A DNA stretch of 64,000 bases, taken from positions 1-64,000 of the forward strand of contig VXCM01002563.1 of assembly GCA_014773175.1 (NCBI GenBank). Reading direction: 5' to 3'. The notes below the pieces were generated by a model. It was not told the origin of the DNA. It saw only the letters and a list, made by a program, of their open reading frames with translations, and made no database searches. This DNA comes from Lucifuga dentata (Eukaryota; Chordata; Actinopteri; Ophidiiformes; Bythitidae). The position numbers and the translations under genes are program-made. Positions 51,031 through 63,847 of the stretch are shown piece by piece (positions within the stretch are counted from its first letter, which is position 1; the number at the start of each line of letters is the position of its first letter).

Positions 51031-51450
51031 CTACAGCTCGTGATTAACAATGCGGGCATCCCCGTGAACTTTAAGCTCTAAAGTCTCCCAGTCAAACATA
51101 TTTCCTCTGGGAACTCGTTTGCCAGCGTACATGTCTTGAATCATGGTGTCTGAGAGGACGTAGTCCCACATGTTAACATCGGTGATTTCCCCAACTAAAC
51201 TCTGATTGCTATCAAAGTCTCCCAGGTAACTGTCTGGATCTTGTCCCAGGATAACTTTTCCTCCAGCACCTATGGTGTGACCCCTCCTGTAGATCTTCAT
51301 CACACTTCTCTTCCCGTCCATGTGGAGGGCAGCAGCTCCTGAATTGGAATCCCAGGTGAAGCACAGGTGTGTGTGAAGGGCTCCAAGCTGAGGGACTTGG
51401 AACAGAACACCGTCTCCAGCCAGGTAGAAGGAAAGTTTAAATGTGAGCAG

Positions 51451-51490
<40 letters not shown>

Positions 51491-53406
51491 AGAAGTGCAT
51501 AGAGTTATAAAATACTTTACAATGCAAAATAAAGTAGTAGTAGCAGTAGTAGTAGTGGCAGTACAAGTACTCATGTTACTGTAGTTAATAATAATATTAA
51601 TAGCCTCAGCTTTTAATTAAAAAAAAAACATTTTTAATGTTTTTTCATTTAAAAAACATAACCTCAGCCAAGGAGGTTATGTGATCATCAGCGTTTATTT
51701 TTTTAGCAGGATATTTTGAAAAGTTACTTACGGATTTGGATTAAATTGGGGATCTGGACCATGTTCTGGATCAGGGTCCATAAGAATTTTTTAACCGATA
51801 AAATCAATGCTAATGAGCCAGTTTCAATGAAATTTAGTTTATTATGAAATTAACAAAAAAGAAAATCTGCTTATTTTGCTGTGTGATCCAGATTATATTC
51901 TGGATCATGCAGGATCCAGAAGAAGCATTTATTTGTTTGTCTCTCTCTTTGTTAGTAGTAGTAGTAGTAGTAGTAGTACTTATAGTGATGAATGTGAGAG
52001 ATTATTAAAAAGTAGGAAATACCATGTAGGTTTCAGGCTGATGCTCGGCTGATTTTGGACCGTCAGTCTACCTGCCGTCCAGTTCACGCCACACGTTGAG
52101 CTCATCAAAGTCTCTGGTCCGGTNCCGTCAGTCTACCTGCCGTCCAGTTCACGCCACACGTTGAGCTCATCAAAGTCTCTGGTCCGGTATGCAAACAGGA
52201 TGACCTCCCTCTCTCCGCTGAGCTCGGTGGCCACGCGCATGCACAGCGTGAAGGCCTTCAGGTTCATACTCTTAGTCGTGACCATCTCCACAAAGTCGGT
52301 GCTGCTCTCTCTTTGGAAAACGACGGACCTCAGCATAAGGCTCCCTGAAAAGCAGCAACAGACACGAAACACACTTCCAGTTTGCTTTGCATCAGAGTAG
52401 AGAATGATAACAAAAATATAAAATCAGAGGTGTCAGAAATATGAAATAAACAAAAATAAACCATAAAATAAAGGTAATTATGCTTCCAAAAAGCCGTTAA
52501 ATAAAGATTGTGCATTAATTAGTTTTTTAATTTGTGAAATAATAATTTGAAGATGCATTAAGTTACAAGGTTTCTGGTTTCAAAAGTCAATTTCCATCCT
52601 CTTATGTTAAATGCTATAAGTGATGATTGATAAGTTCTGAGTCTGACACATAAAGAAGCTGTAATATTTTTGTGAAAGTAGTATAAATCCTTAGGAGTTA
52701 CAGTTCATATAAGCCCAGTTATTATAATTTTGAAGTTCCAGAACTTACATGTGAGTTTGTACAAGATGGTAAACTCGGCCAACGTGTATTAATTGCACAC
52801 ACACACACAGTCAATATGCACTATACTTACCTGACCTCTTTCAGCTTTTACCACACATGAAACAGACTTTAGCCAGAACCTGTCCTGTGTTAATGATATC
52901 TTATCAACTGTGGAGGATTTTTGCAAGGTTTCCAAAAAAATCAAACCATGAATCTATAAAACGGATAAAATCCTTCCAGCATTTTTGGCAGACGTGTGTT
53001 GAGTTGTTAAGTTAGATTCTTCTATGCTAGGTTCAGAATTTATCAATCAGTCCTGATCCAGTATTGCTGATGCCTCCTCTAACTCTGTTTCCCTGTAAGT
53101 TATATATATCAACAGATATCTATGCAGATTATCTGTAAATAAGCTACAACTCATTGCTTGTAACACCCTAAATGCATTTTGCAGTGTCTTTAGGCAGGAA
53201 TATAACGCAGGAGAAATACATCTGAAATCAATTTTCCATCTTTAAATTTGCAGACTAAATTCTACTGTAAGATGAAGCATTCATAGATACATGCATGCGT
53301 GGATATACACTTATAGACATGAAGAAAAAATTAGTTAATGATTACCGGCCAAAGCCGTGCAGAGGAGCAAGGTGGCACTGAGAAGAAGAAGGCCTGACCG
53401 TCTCAT
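51031..53406 (-). CDS. crp: Short pentraxin (C-reactive protein / serum amyloid P type), splice acceptor altered
   Basis: Secreted calcium-dependent pattern-recognition protein that forms pentamers (family knowledge). Exons on the minus strand: 53346-53406 (signal peptide MRRSGLLLLSATLLLCTALA), 52137-52344 (LRSVVFQRESSTDFVEM, LKAFTLCMRVATEL) and 51031-51436 (LSFYLAGDGVLFQVP to the stop). They total 675 nt, or 224 residues, the exact length of human CRP. The pentraxin signature HLCFTWDS is present, and the two disulfide cysteines (TLC, HLC) are kept. The calcium loop reads ILGQDPDSYLGDFDSNQSLVG, with Pro where many relatives have Gln or Glu. Phases fit, but the last intron ends in AA rather than AG at 51437-51438 (minus-strand TTTAA/ACTTTCC). 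The gene may be non-functional on this haplotype. Confidence 0.85.
51452..51486. repeat. (CA)n microsatellite beside the pentraxin exon 3 acceptor
   Basis: On the minus strand this is a GT array ending about 15 bases before the exon 3 start. AGT trinucleotide runs also occur at about 51537-51556 and 51955-51979. Confidence 0.85.
52062..52185. other. False tandem duplication at an N join (pentraxin exon 2 edge)
   Basis: About 62 bp starting CCGTCAGTCTACCTGCC is present on both sides of the N at 52124. It contains the exon 2 end and its donor, so a second, false donor-bearing exon end lies inside intron 2. Confidence 0.85.
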
Positions 53407-54386
53407 TTTGTCCAAACAAACCTGCAAAAAATGTGACAATTCAATCAAATCTTGAATACTGTCAGCAGCCTGTATGTGTACAAAATGTTAGAAAAGAAAA
53501 AATACATACCACTATGTAGGTTCTGTTGTAAAGAGTTGGAAAGTGGAGGTTTTTATAGCTTGCCCTCAAAAAGTCCTCCCATTACAATCAATGATGTTTG
53601 CAAAAATCAGTTCATTAATCATTTAATGACCCTGAGTTCATGTTATACTTTGTGTTGAAATGTACATATTTGACTGTTTATTTAAAGTTTTGTGGTGCTG
53701 GACTCTGATATCAGGTCAGAGAGCAGATAGAAAATTAACTTAACCTGTTTGACCCCCAGCCAGTCCAAGCAAGACCGTCCCCCATGTCTCCAGTATTTCA
53801 TCCAGTAAAAAACAACATTTTTAAGGCGGGGCATATCTATTTGTATTGCACCATTCAAGCATGAAGGCAAAGTGCTGTAAGGCAAAATACATTAAAACAA
53901 CATTTAAAAAACAATAAGAATGAAAGTAATTTAAAGCAACATTTAAATAACAATGAGGAAAATAACATGAAATATAAAATAAAACAGTATAAAATAAAAT
54001 GAAAACCTTTGTAGTGCAATTACAGTTAGAGTTAAGTGGCCCCAGAGTGAATTACAGTGCAGATATTTAATTGCAATGCAGATATTTTTAACATCTAAAA
54101 GCATCTCCTTTTTTTTTTTACCCTTATCATGTGACAATATTATTATTACCTTCTGCTAAATCCAAATACAGTCAGGTGCATTCAGAGTCCCAGGTCCCTT
54201 GATGTCCTACAGACAAGACTACATTTAACTATGGGATGCAAATGACAAAAATAAAAGCTATGATTTTATTTATTTATTTATTTATTTATAGACTATAAGG
54301 TCCCGATTCACACTCCTTACCAGTTGGTGGCAGTAATGCACCATTTCGTTGTTTGCCAACCGCCATAAAATACAAGAAGAAGAAGC

Positions 54387-54423
<37 letters not shown>

Positions 54424-55291
54424 ATCATCTGACCTGTCACATGACTCCATCCGCTTCCTCTGTTTGCTTCTTCCACACACTGCTCAACTCTTTATGGGGC
54501 AAGTATCAGAATAAATCAACTACTTTAACTCTTTAAACATATAACTTGTCTATGATCAGGCCTACTGACAGGAAATTAGATTAAAAGAAAAACATAATTC
54601 TCAACAAAAAGTCCAAGTCGCCGAATTTCCGTTTAAAATCAGCGTATTTTAAAGTGGCGTCACCCATAATCTTTGTTGTAAGAGTTATGCTCAAACAAGT
54701 AAAAAACTGTAAATTTCGTAAAAATACCTTTTGCGTTGCGTCTTGTATGTATGCCGAGTAAAGGAATGGATTTTAGCGATTCTAAAATGTCGTAGTTTTA
54801 GTCTGTCAGGTTTCTAAATTACTCCACAGACAAGTCAGCCTTAAAGTGACTGTTTTCCTAATGGAGTTCCCCATGATTCGATCTGGACTGTAGCAATGGC
54901 TAAAATTAAAAGTAATAATTACTTTCCCAAACAGAGTTTATATTACAAAAAATAAATAAATAAATAAAATTTAAAAAAAAAATATGAATGAACAAATTAA
55001 TACATGTTCTGCTTATTGCAACGTCATTCAAAAAAGCCTGTAGGAGATGAAGTAGGTCTGGGTTCAAAGTCAGCTGCTACACCCCACTGTGATAAGATAT
55101 CTCTTTATATTGGTGCATCTGGTGGACAGGTCATATGTAATTATATCGTGTTAAATAAAACAGAAAGGTGAGCAACAACCTTCATTTGATGATCACAATA
55201 TATCAAACAAACACCACTGTGAGTATTTATGGATGTAATGTGGAATATCTTATGTTGTTTTGTAGCTACTTTTGTACTAAGGAAATATTTT

Positions 55292-55954
55292 TTAAAGGAC
55301 CATACCAGCCATTTTGCACATCTGAGCCTAAAATATTAAATTTTCATACACGTAATGTTACTGACAATCATTTCCCAAAGCATACTACTGAAATGGTGAA
55401 TTAAAAATGTTTTTCCTACCTTCTAAACCGCCATTAGTTTCAGTTTATTCTTGTACGCTATTAAAATCAACTTGTTGATACTTGAGATGGTTCTTGGGAT
55501 AGGTAATCCATCATCACCAACAAGATGTATATTCAGGTTTTGTTTTAGAAGTTACGTAATATTAGCGTTTAATCACAACAAAAAGCGCGGAGTGAATGTA
55601 TGCCTCCACCGGGGAATATAGTCCCAAAAGAAGAACTGTGTTTATGGAAAAATTTNGGAGTGAATGTATGCCTCCACCGGGGAATATAGTCCCAAAAGAA
55701 GAACTGTGTTTATGGAAAAATTTAAATGACTGTGACTTTGTAATTTTGCATAACTATTAGCAGGCGAAACCTCAATTTTTAAGGTGGATGTATCGCTGGA
55801 ATATTTGATTTCGAAAGATTAAGAGATTTTGCAAAATATCAGGAAAGCTGAAATACGGTTTTATCCTTTGGGAAATGATTGTCAGTAACGTAACATGTAT
55901 GAAAATTGAATATATTAGGCTCAAACATGCAAAATGGATGGTATGGTCCTGTAA
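55292..55954 (-). mobile_element. TTAA element, full copy, reverse orientation
   Basis: Begins TTAAAGGACCATACCAGCC and ends GGTATGGTCCTGTAA (right box mutated). The interior is the reverse of the 2076-2662 copy. A false duplication of about 62 bp surrounds the N at 55656. It lies between the pentraxin and amdhd2; the rest of 53407-56510 shows no gene, only a poly(T) at about 54390-54422. Confidence 0.85.
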
Positions 55955-56209
55955 CATCAAAATATTTTAAACAGCTGTCATAAAGGACATCAGCTGTATT
56001 TACATGAATAATCTTAAAAACTGCAGCGAATTTTAATTTAATTTAAGTTTGTATTGTGTGGTTCATTTCGTATTGTGGTGACAATACTGAGAAAGTCTAC
56101 AATAGGTGTTGGCAAATAGCGTCCCAAAAAAATCAGGCCAAATCTGGCTCTTGAATAATAAATTACTTGGTCTCTTGACAAAATCTAAAACGTTCCTTTA
56201 TTAAGGAAA

Positions 56210-56391
56210 CGTTGAATTTTAAGGTGGGTGTATCACCTGAACATTTGATTTTGAAAGATTAGGAGATTTGTGGTAAAATAACCAAAGCTAAAATCTGGTT
56301 TTATGATTTGGAAAATAGTTGTCAGTAATGTATGTGTATGCTGGTAGTATTTATTGGGCTCAAACACGCAAAATCACCGGTATGGTCCTTT
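56210..56391 (-). mobile_element. TTAA element, right part, second subfamily
   Basis: Starts at AAGGTGGGTGTATCACCTG and ends CACCGGTATGGTCCTTTCC, matching the older subfamily. It lies about 120 bp upstream of the acceptor of the first amdhd2 coding exon. Confidence 0.65.
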
Positions 56392-56618
56392 CCAAAACTT
56401 TTTAATCCTGATGGAGCTTCCAGATCATCCACCCAGACTTCAAGAGTGAGGTTGTAGCTGTTTGTCTTATAACTTAGTACCGTTTTTATTCATTCTGCTG
56501 TGTTTTTCAGTCGTCTGAAGTGGAGTGGCGGACTGATTCTGCAGTGAGCGAGTTTGTCGTCACTCCTCTGAAGGAAACGTGAACTCCTGCAAGACCTTCA
56601 TTGCTGCTGGAGGGGAAA

Positions 56619-59600
56619 ATGCCATCTAATAAATCAGTCTCAGACGCTCCCATCACCCAGTTCATCAACTGTCGGATACTGAGAGACCATAAACTGCAGA
56701 GGTACGACACATCCAGCAGCCCTCTGAAACCCAGATTTCATGCTGTACACACAACATAAATACTGTGTTTTTTTCCACCAGTGATGGAAAAAGTAATTAG
56801 AACATTTACTTAAGTTACCACATTACTACAGTGGAAAGAATACTCCTTTCCAAGTAAAACTATGGCAATCAAAAGTAAACAAATATCAACAAATATATGT
56901 ACCCATGTTAGAATAAAAACTCGTTTTGTCCAGTTTTTGAGATTTTTCTTCTTCCAGATGAGTTGAAGAAGGAAAAGAAAGAAATAAAGAAAGAAATAAG
57001 CTGATAGAGATATATTTTAAGTTTATCTTACATTCAAAGTAGACTTAGAATCTACAGCATAAGTAGCAACTACAGTTGTTAAATAAATATAGAGTACAAT
57101 TATATGCAACAAAATACAACAAAAGTACAATTCCCTTTGAAATGTAGTGAAGAAAAAGCAGAAGTATAAACAAAATGGAAATACTCAAATAAATAAATTA
57201 TCTTAAAATTTTCCCTTAAATAAGTACTTGAGTAAATGTACTTAGTTACTTTCTGCCCTCTGATGGCAGAGAGGACCTGTGGGTCCGTGAAGAAAAGATT
57301 TTAGACCCAGAGAAGCTTTTCTTCGATGAACAGGGATACGCAGATGAACTCGTGGACTGTGAAGGCAGCATCGTTGCCCCTGGTTTTATAGATGTCCAGA
57401 TTAATGGTAAGACACACACACACCCGCCCACACACACTCAGTTAAGGAGTTATGAAAGTCATCATTCTACTTGTTTCTAATTGCAAAGTTAAAGGATCAT
57501 ACCATCCATGTTTGCATGTTTGAGTCTAATATGTTCAATTTTCATACGCGTTACGTTACTGACAATCATTTCTCAAAGGATAAAACCGTATTTCAGTTTT
57601 CCTGATATTTTGCAAAATCTCTTCATCTTTCAAAATCAAATATTCAAGCAATACACCCACCTTAAAAATCCATGTGTCTCCTGCTAATAGTTACGCAGCC
57701 TTATGAAGTCATGGTCCTTTAAATTTTTTTTATAAACACAGGTCTTCTTTTGGGACTATATTCCCCAGTGGAGGAATACATTCACTCCGCGTTTTATATT
57801 GAGCTTAAACGCTAAAATTACATAACTTCGAAAAAACCTGAATACACGTCTTGTTAGTGATGATGGATTACCTATCCCAAGAACGTTTCAAGTATCAACA
57901 AGTTGATTTTAATAGCAGAATGAACTGAAACCAATGGAGGTCTGGAAGGTAGGAAAAACATTTTTAATTCACCGTTCCAGTAGTATGCTTTGGGAAATGA
58001 TTGTCAGTAACGTTACGTTATGAAAATTGAATATATAGGGTTCAAACATGCAAAATGGGTGGTATGGTCCTTTAAAGCTCATAAGAAGCATACAGGGACA
58101 AACTGATGGATGATAATTTAATATCATTGGTTATCATCTGTCCGTGTGACTGTACTGTAAAAACATGGGCGGCCTAATGGTGGCGCTGCAGGCGGGTACG
58201 GCATCGACTTCTCTCAGGCCTCTGAAGACGTCAGCCGTGGAGTTTCTTTTGTGGCCAAAAAGATCCTGGAACACGGCGTGACGTCTTTCTGTCCCACGCT
58301 GGTCACGTCTCCTCCTGAAATCTACCACAAGGTAACACCGTAACACCGTCTGGACGAATAAAGTTTGTTGCTGTCAAATCTCTCACCTGAGGAAGAGCAG
58401 AGAGACGAAGGTTCAACTTTGTTTCTGCTCCTATTTCACACTGCTTGGGTTTTCTTTTTTTATCAGCTGTCAGATGAAAAGGAAGAAAAGGAGTGGCCAA
58501 TAACAGAATTTATTGTAAATATTAATCTCTTATGGATCTAAATTTACTCTTGTTGCATTTTTCTACAGATAAATTATTTTAAACCTAAGAGTTGCTGGTT
58601 GCTGCAGTAACAGTAACATGACCAAACCTAAGCCTACATCCATCAGATTATGAAACTCTGCAGATATTTCCCGAAAATAGCTTGAGTCTGAGATTAATCT
58701 TAATATTTTTGACATTCCTCTAACCTTTCCTGTAGCACTGCCATCAGGACAAAATTTACAGTTATACATAAGAAATATCCTAATCTAATGGGCTGATTAT
58801 GTAACCGAAAGGATCATCCTTTTCTATTTTGCACAATCTGTGAGCTCTCTTCACAGGACAGGAAAGGTTGTTGTCTTAAAGGACCATACCGGTCATTTTG
58901 CATGTTTGAGTCTAATATATTCGATTTTCATACATGTAACGTTACTGACAATCATTTTCCAAAGCATACTACTGGAATGATGAATTACATTTGTTTTTCC
59001 TACCTTCCAGACCTCCACTGGTTTCAGTTCATTCTGCTATTAAAATCAACTTATTGATACTTGAAACGTTCTTGGGATAGGTAATCCATCATCACCAACA
59101 AGACGTGTATTCAGGGTTTTTTAGAAGTTATGTAATTTTAGTGTTTAAGCTCAATAAAAAGCGTGGAGTGAATGTATGCCTCCACCGGGGAATATAGTCC
59201 CAAAAGAAGACCTGCATTTATGAAAAAATTTAAAGGACCATGACTTCATAAGGCTGTGTAACTATTAGCAGGAGAAACATGGATTTTTAAGGTGGGTGTA
59301 TCACTTGAATATTTGATTTTGAAAGATTAAGAGATTTTGCAAAATATCAGGAAAGCTGAAATACAGTTTTATTGGTTTTATACATTTATGAAAACTGAAT
59401 ATACAGTATTAGGCTCAAACGTGCAAAATGGACGGTATGGTCCTTTAAAGACAGATTGCCATTACAATTGCTGAGCACATTTATGCTTCCCAGAGAATGC
59501 ACCCTTTTTATTATGCTGTTTTAATTCCCTGTTTTATTGTAAGGTGTCCTTGAATGTTTTGAAAGATGCCAGCAAATAAATATTATTATTATTATTATTA

Positions 59601-62600
59601 TTATTATTTCTGGTATTTTTTTATTCTTAATTTTTAAAATGTTTTATTTTATTGTGTTTTATTGTATTTTATTATAACCACATGGAAAAATTTTGCGTTT
59701 TCAACCCCCTACTGGAATCTCTAAGAAAACCAAATCATCGTTACGTAGCTTGCTCTGTCAAACTGTTGCATATTGTATTTGCATATTTGATATTGATATA
59801 TTTGATATTGATATTTCATCCCACAATATGCAATATTGTGAGATGAAATAATTTGTACACTTTTAGTTTTTATGTGTCACTGACATGTTACTAACTATTT
59901 TAATGATTTTTATTTTACTTTTTTTTAGTTTTGGCAAATTTTCTTTCGTATTTGTAAAGCCAAGTTGCCACACAAATGAAACTTTTAAAATTTAGAAATT
60001 TGAAATTTGAATATTTTTTTTTTTTGCTTCCATCTTCTTTTACTGATTACAAGATCCCACCATAATCGCGCTGTGCTGTTTCAGGTTTTGCCTCAGGTCA
60101 AAGTTCATAATGGAGGAGCGCATGGAGCCGGAGTTCTCGGTAAGATCCTGCCTTTGCAGAGATAATAATGTTTCACTTAAAGGACCATACCAGTGATTTT
60201 GCATGTTTGACGCATACATGTTACATTACTGCCAACCATTTTTCAAAACATACTAGAGTGATATATTTTAGAATTGTTTTAGAATTATTTTTCCTACCTT
60301 CCAGCCTGCCAATGATTTCAATCATTCCAGTATGCGATAAAAATCAACTTGTAGAGGCTTGAAACAGGCTTGAGATAAACAGAATGTCTATTAAATTTTT
60401 GGTTAAAGTTACTTAATTTAACTGATCCAACTCTGAGCTACACAGAAAAAAATATGTCTCCGCCAGGGAAACTGCTTTTACTGAGAAATTAAAATGACAG
60501 CGCCTTCTACAATTTTGGGTACATGTTAGTAGTAATAGTTTTATTAATAAAGTTTAATTTATTAATATAGTAATAAAGTTTTGTGTAATTTTGCCTTCTG
60601 TCTCTATAGGTTTTCATCTGGAGGGTCCATTCATCAGTGCAGACAAGAAAGGAGCCCACCCAGAGCAATGTCTTCGTACCTTCCATTATGAAGGAATTAA
60701 GGACCTTTTGGAGGTGTACGGCAGCATGGATAATGTTGCCATGGTGACGCTGGCTCCCGAGCTGGCCGGCAGCCAATCAGCAATACAAGAACTCTTCCAG
60801 AGGGGCATTGTTGTGTCCTTAGGCGAGATTTTTCTGATATGTCTTATCTTTAAACATGACCTTTTTCATTTATAAAGCCAATAAGAGCTGATAAAGTTAT
60901 CAGAGTCCAAAATGATGTTGGTAAATGTCTAATGTTATAAAAGCAGATAAAGTGGGAGTCATATTTCATAAAGTGGAATGAGCAAATGTTTGATCTTTTT
61001 ACTTGTTTAGCATTTTGAAAAGCGGTTTAAAGGCTAATGGAAGCTGCTAGTCTTCTCAGAATGGACCATTTTTATTTATGATAATTATACCGATGTCACA
61101 AAATGAATGAGCTAATGAGTCATTGATATTAAAATACTTTACAGGAATTCTTTAATTAAGAAACAGCCAATGTAGGTCTATTAGAAAATTAAACCTGCAA
61201 TATTGGACATATCAATTTGCCAAAAACAGTAGATATAGAACATGACAGCAGTTAAGATTTCTCCTCATTAGCAGCCATATTTCTTGCATTCTAAATAAGA
61301 AATTGTAATAAATAGATGATATTTTCCAAATTAGCTCTGTATTAAAATGGTGCTTCTGGCTGACGTTGTTTTCCTCATTTAGGTCACTCGGTGGCCAACC
61401 TGTGCCAAGCTGAGGAGGCCGTTCAGCACGGAGCCACCTTCATCACGCACCTCTTCAACGCCATGCTGCCCGTGAGTCCCGCTTGCTCCTTCAGGCTCAG
61501 ATGTAATAACAGGGTCATTCACACGTTCGTTTAGCAATAAACCTTTCCACTGCAGGGCTTTAGAAAAGAAAATCAGGACAGTTATTGGGAAACGACTGTG
61601 TCAGTGTGTGTTGGCAACAGACGAAGCTCTGTTTGACTTAGAGTTTAAGGATTTTCGCTTCAAAGGCCAGGCAGTTATGTAATCTCCATGGATTCTGTTG
61701 TAGCATTAATCTTTTCTGTTTGGCTATAATAGCATCAAATGGCTCCTTATGAAGGGTAACATTTCCCTCTGGACCAAAACAGGATGTATCGACCAAGTGA
61801 ACGGTCTTTTCAAAAAGCCTTGTAACATTATCTGCACTCATTGACTTAATTAAAGGGGATATATTCTGCTTTTTATTGTTTTCCCTCAATGTGCACAGCA
61901 GTGCTGCAACAACAGAGAGTAGAAGTGTATCAATGTGGGTTTTTTTGCTTTTTTTTTACACATTGAAGAATTGCAGCGGTTTCAGAATAGATCCTGAATA
62001 AAAAAAAATAATAACATGGAAATATAAGAACGTGGAAATCTTTACATTACTGTGTCTCCATTTAAAATCTGGTCAAACAAGAAGACCCTCAGAGAGAACA
62101 TACTGTACCNGAAAAAAAAAAAACTCTAGTTTCAGTCACTTCTTTGTGTCAACTTTATCTATGTGCGCAGCAAATTTCATCCAAATCCATCCATAACTTT
62201 TCAAGATATCCTGCTAACAGAAAAACAAACGCTGTGATCACATGACCTCCTTGATGGAGTTTATTACCAGCCGACAGCCGGTTTGACTAAAAAAAAACAC
62301 AATCCAGTTACTGGATGCAGTCCCAGAAAATAACATAATTGAATCAGCACGTTTTGTTATTTTGTCTTGATGGAAATGATCCTTCAGTTCTGCCATGTTT
62401 TCTCTGCTGCTCTGCTTCAGTTCCACCATCGGGATCCAGGTATCGTGGGTCTGCTGACCAGTGACCAGATTCCTGCAGGCAGGACGGTTTATTACGGCAT
62501 GATTGCTGATGGGATCCACACCAACCCTGCCGCNCCTGCAGGCAGGACGGTTTATTACGGCATGATTGCTGATGGGATCCACACCAACCCTGCCGCTCTA

Positions 62601-63847
62601 CGCATCGCTCACAGAGCGCACCCTTCAGGTCAGGATGGGAACTGTAACCTGGGGAGGTTATTTTTTTTTCCTAGTTCTTTGCTTCTGGAGATTGGAGGTT
62701 CAGAGAAGGAAAGATGCTTAAAGGACCATGCCACCCATTTTGCATGTTTGAGCTCAATATATTAATTTTTTATACATGTTACGTTACTGACAATCATTTC
62801 CCAAAGGATAAAACCGTATTTCAGCTTTCCTGATATTTTGCAAAATCTCTTAATCTTTCAAAATCAAATATTCAAGTGATACACCCACCTTAAAAATCCA
62901 TGTTTCGCCTGCTAATAGTTACACAAAATTATGAAGTCACTGTCGCTAAAATGTTTCGATAAACACAGGTCTTCTTCTGGAACTACAGTATATTCCCCGG
63001 TGGAACTCCGCACTTTTTATTGAGCTTAAATGCTAAAATTTCATAACTTCTAAAAAAAACCTGAATACACGTCTTGTTGGTGATGATGGATTTTCTGCAG
63101 GTCTTCTGTTGTCACTCTTGACTTGCAACTTGAATTTGGACTTGTTGCCAAGACTTGATATCAAATACACAGTTAAATATCTGCATGTTTTTGCTGACAG
63201 TCTTCAAAAATATTCTTTTTTTGTGGTATTAATTGTCCAACATGGAGACCTTATTATTGTAAATAAGTGTAATAAGTTTGTTGGTCTCCTCTGAGATTAA
63301 CGCTTTTCACAGACCAACATTCAGCAACAAGTCGCTAGCAGTGAAGCTAACAGCTGGCATTTGTTTTGTTTTTCAGGCGATTGGGGAGCCTATAAAAATA
63401 GAACAGGCTGTCTCTGTCTCCCCAAACCCTCCTTTAGTGTCTCTCTCTATTGCATTAAGGACAAACTGCAAAATGTAAGATGCTTAGACTGTCTAAAATT
63501 AAAATAACTCCAGAGCATTCTTTGATATATGAAAAGATGGAAATTATTACTGTTGCTATCCATGTCCTGTTGACCTATTAAACGTAACCTGTTTTGAACT
63601 GAGACCACAGACACCAACATTTTCCATGTGTCGTCAGTAGCTCATCGCTAACATGCTAATGATTATTCACAGTGAGAACAGTGAGGTTTTGGTGATAAAA
63701 CAGACTTTGCGGCTGTAAACTGGCGGTTTGTGTTTTCAGGTTTGGTGTTGGTGACAGATGCCATCACAGCGATGGGTCTTCCTCCTGGCCGTCACACGCT
63801 GGGCCAGCAGGTCGTCGAGATCGAGGGTCTCCACGCGTACGTCGCAG
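56619..63847 (+). CDS. amdhd2: AMDHD2, N-acetylglucosamine-6-phosphate deacetylase (3' end outside window)
   Basis: Converts GlcNAc-6-phosphate to glucosamine-6-phosphate plus acetate, in amino-sugar salvage and limiting the hexosamine pathway (family knowledge). Exons so far: 56619-56701, 57270-57406, 58192-58331, 60085-60139, 60610-60822, 61383-61471, 62421-62628 and 63740-63847. The start is [19 protein letters not shown]; an acceptor at 56510/56511 shows a non-coding exon upstream. Visible motifs are [18 protein letters not shown], the metal-binding [42 protein letters not shown] and LVTDA. All phases fit once a false 62-bp duplication plus N inside exon 7 is removed. Intron 5 has a GC donor (TTAG/GCGAGA) instead of GT. 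The last exons lie right of the window. Confidence 0.93.
57489..58075 (+). mobile_element. TTAA element, full copy
   Basis: TTAAAGGATCATACCATCC to GGTATGGTCCTTTAA, very close to the 2076-2662 copy, in amdhd2 intron 2 and ending about 115 bp before exon 3. Confidence 0.9.
58876..59448 (-). mobile_element. TTAA element, full copy, reverse orientation
   Basis: TTAAAGGACCATACCGGTC to GGTATGGTCCTTTAA, in amdhd2 intron 3. The interior is reversed relative to the 57489 copy, so the two form a large inverted pair across exon 3. Confidence 0.9.
60177..60535 (-). mobile_element. TTAA element, partial, reverse orientation
   Basis: Begins TTAAAGGACCATACCAGTG only 38 bp after the amdhd2 exon 4 donor and fades near 60535. 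The right end was not found. Its interior is closer to the older subfamily. Confidence 0.7.
62472..62596. other. False tandem duplication at an N join (amdhd2 exon 7)
   Basis: 62 bp (62472-62533) repeats after the N at 62534. With the N it adds 63 bases, exactly 21 codons, so a gene predictor would accept it and report a repeated [18 protein letters not shown] segment. Confidence 0.9.
62718..63090 (+). mobile_element. TTAA element, left part
   Basis: Begins TTAAAGGACCATGCCACCC and follows the main subfamily to GTTGGTGATGATGGATT, then departs. It lies 90 bp after amdhd2 exon 7. Confidence 0.75.

Noticed and set aside
62421..62628. Apparent internal repeat in AMDHD2 ([14 protein letters not shown] twice)
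   Set aside because: The copies are identical at DNA level and separated by a single N, like the other joins, so this is an assembly artefact.
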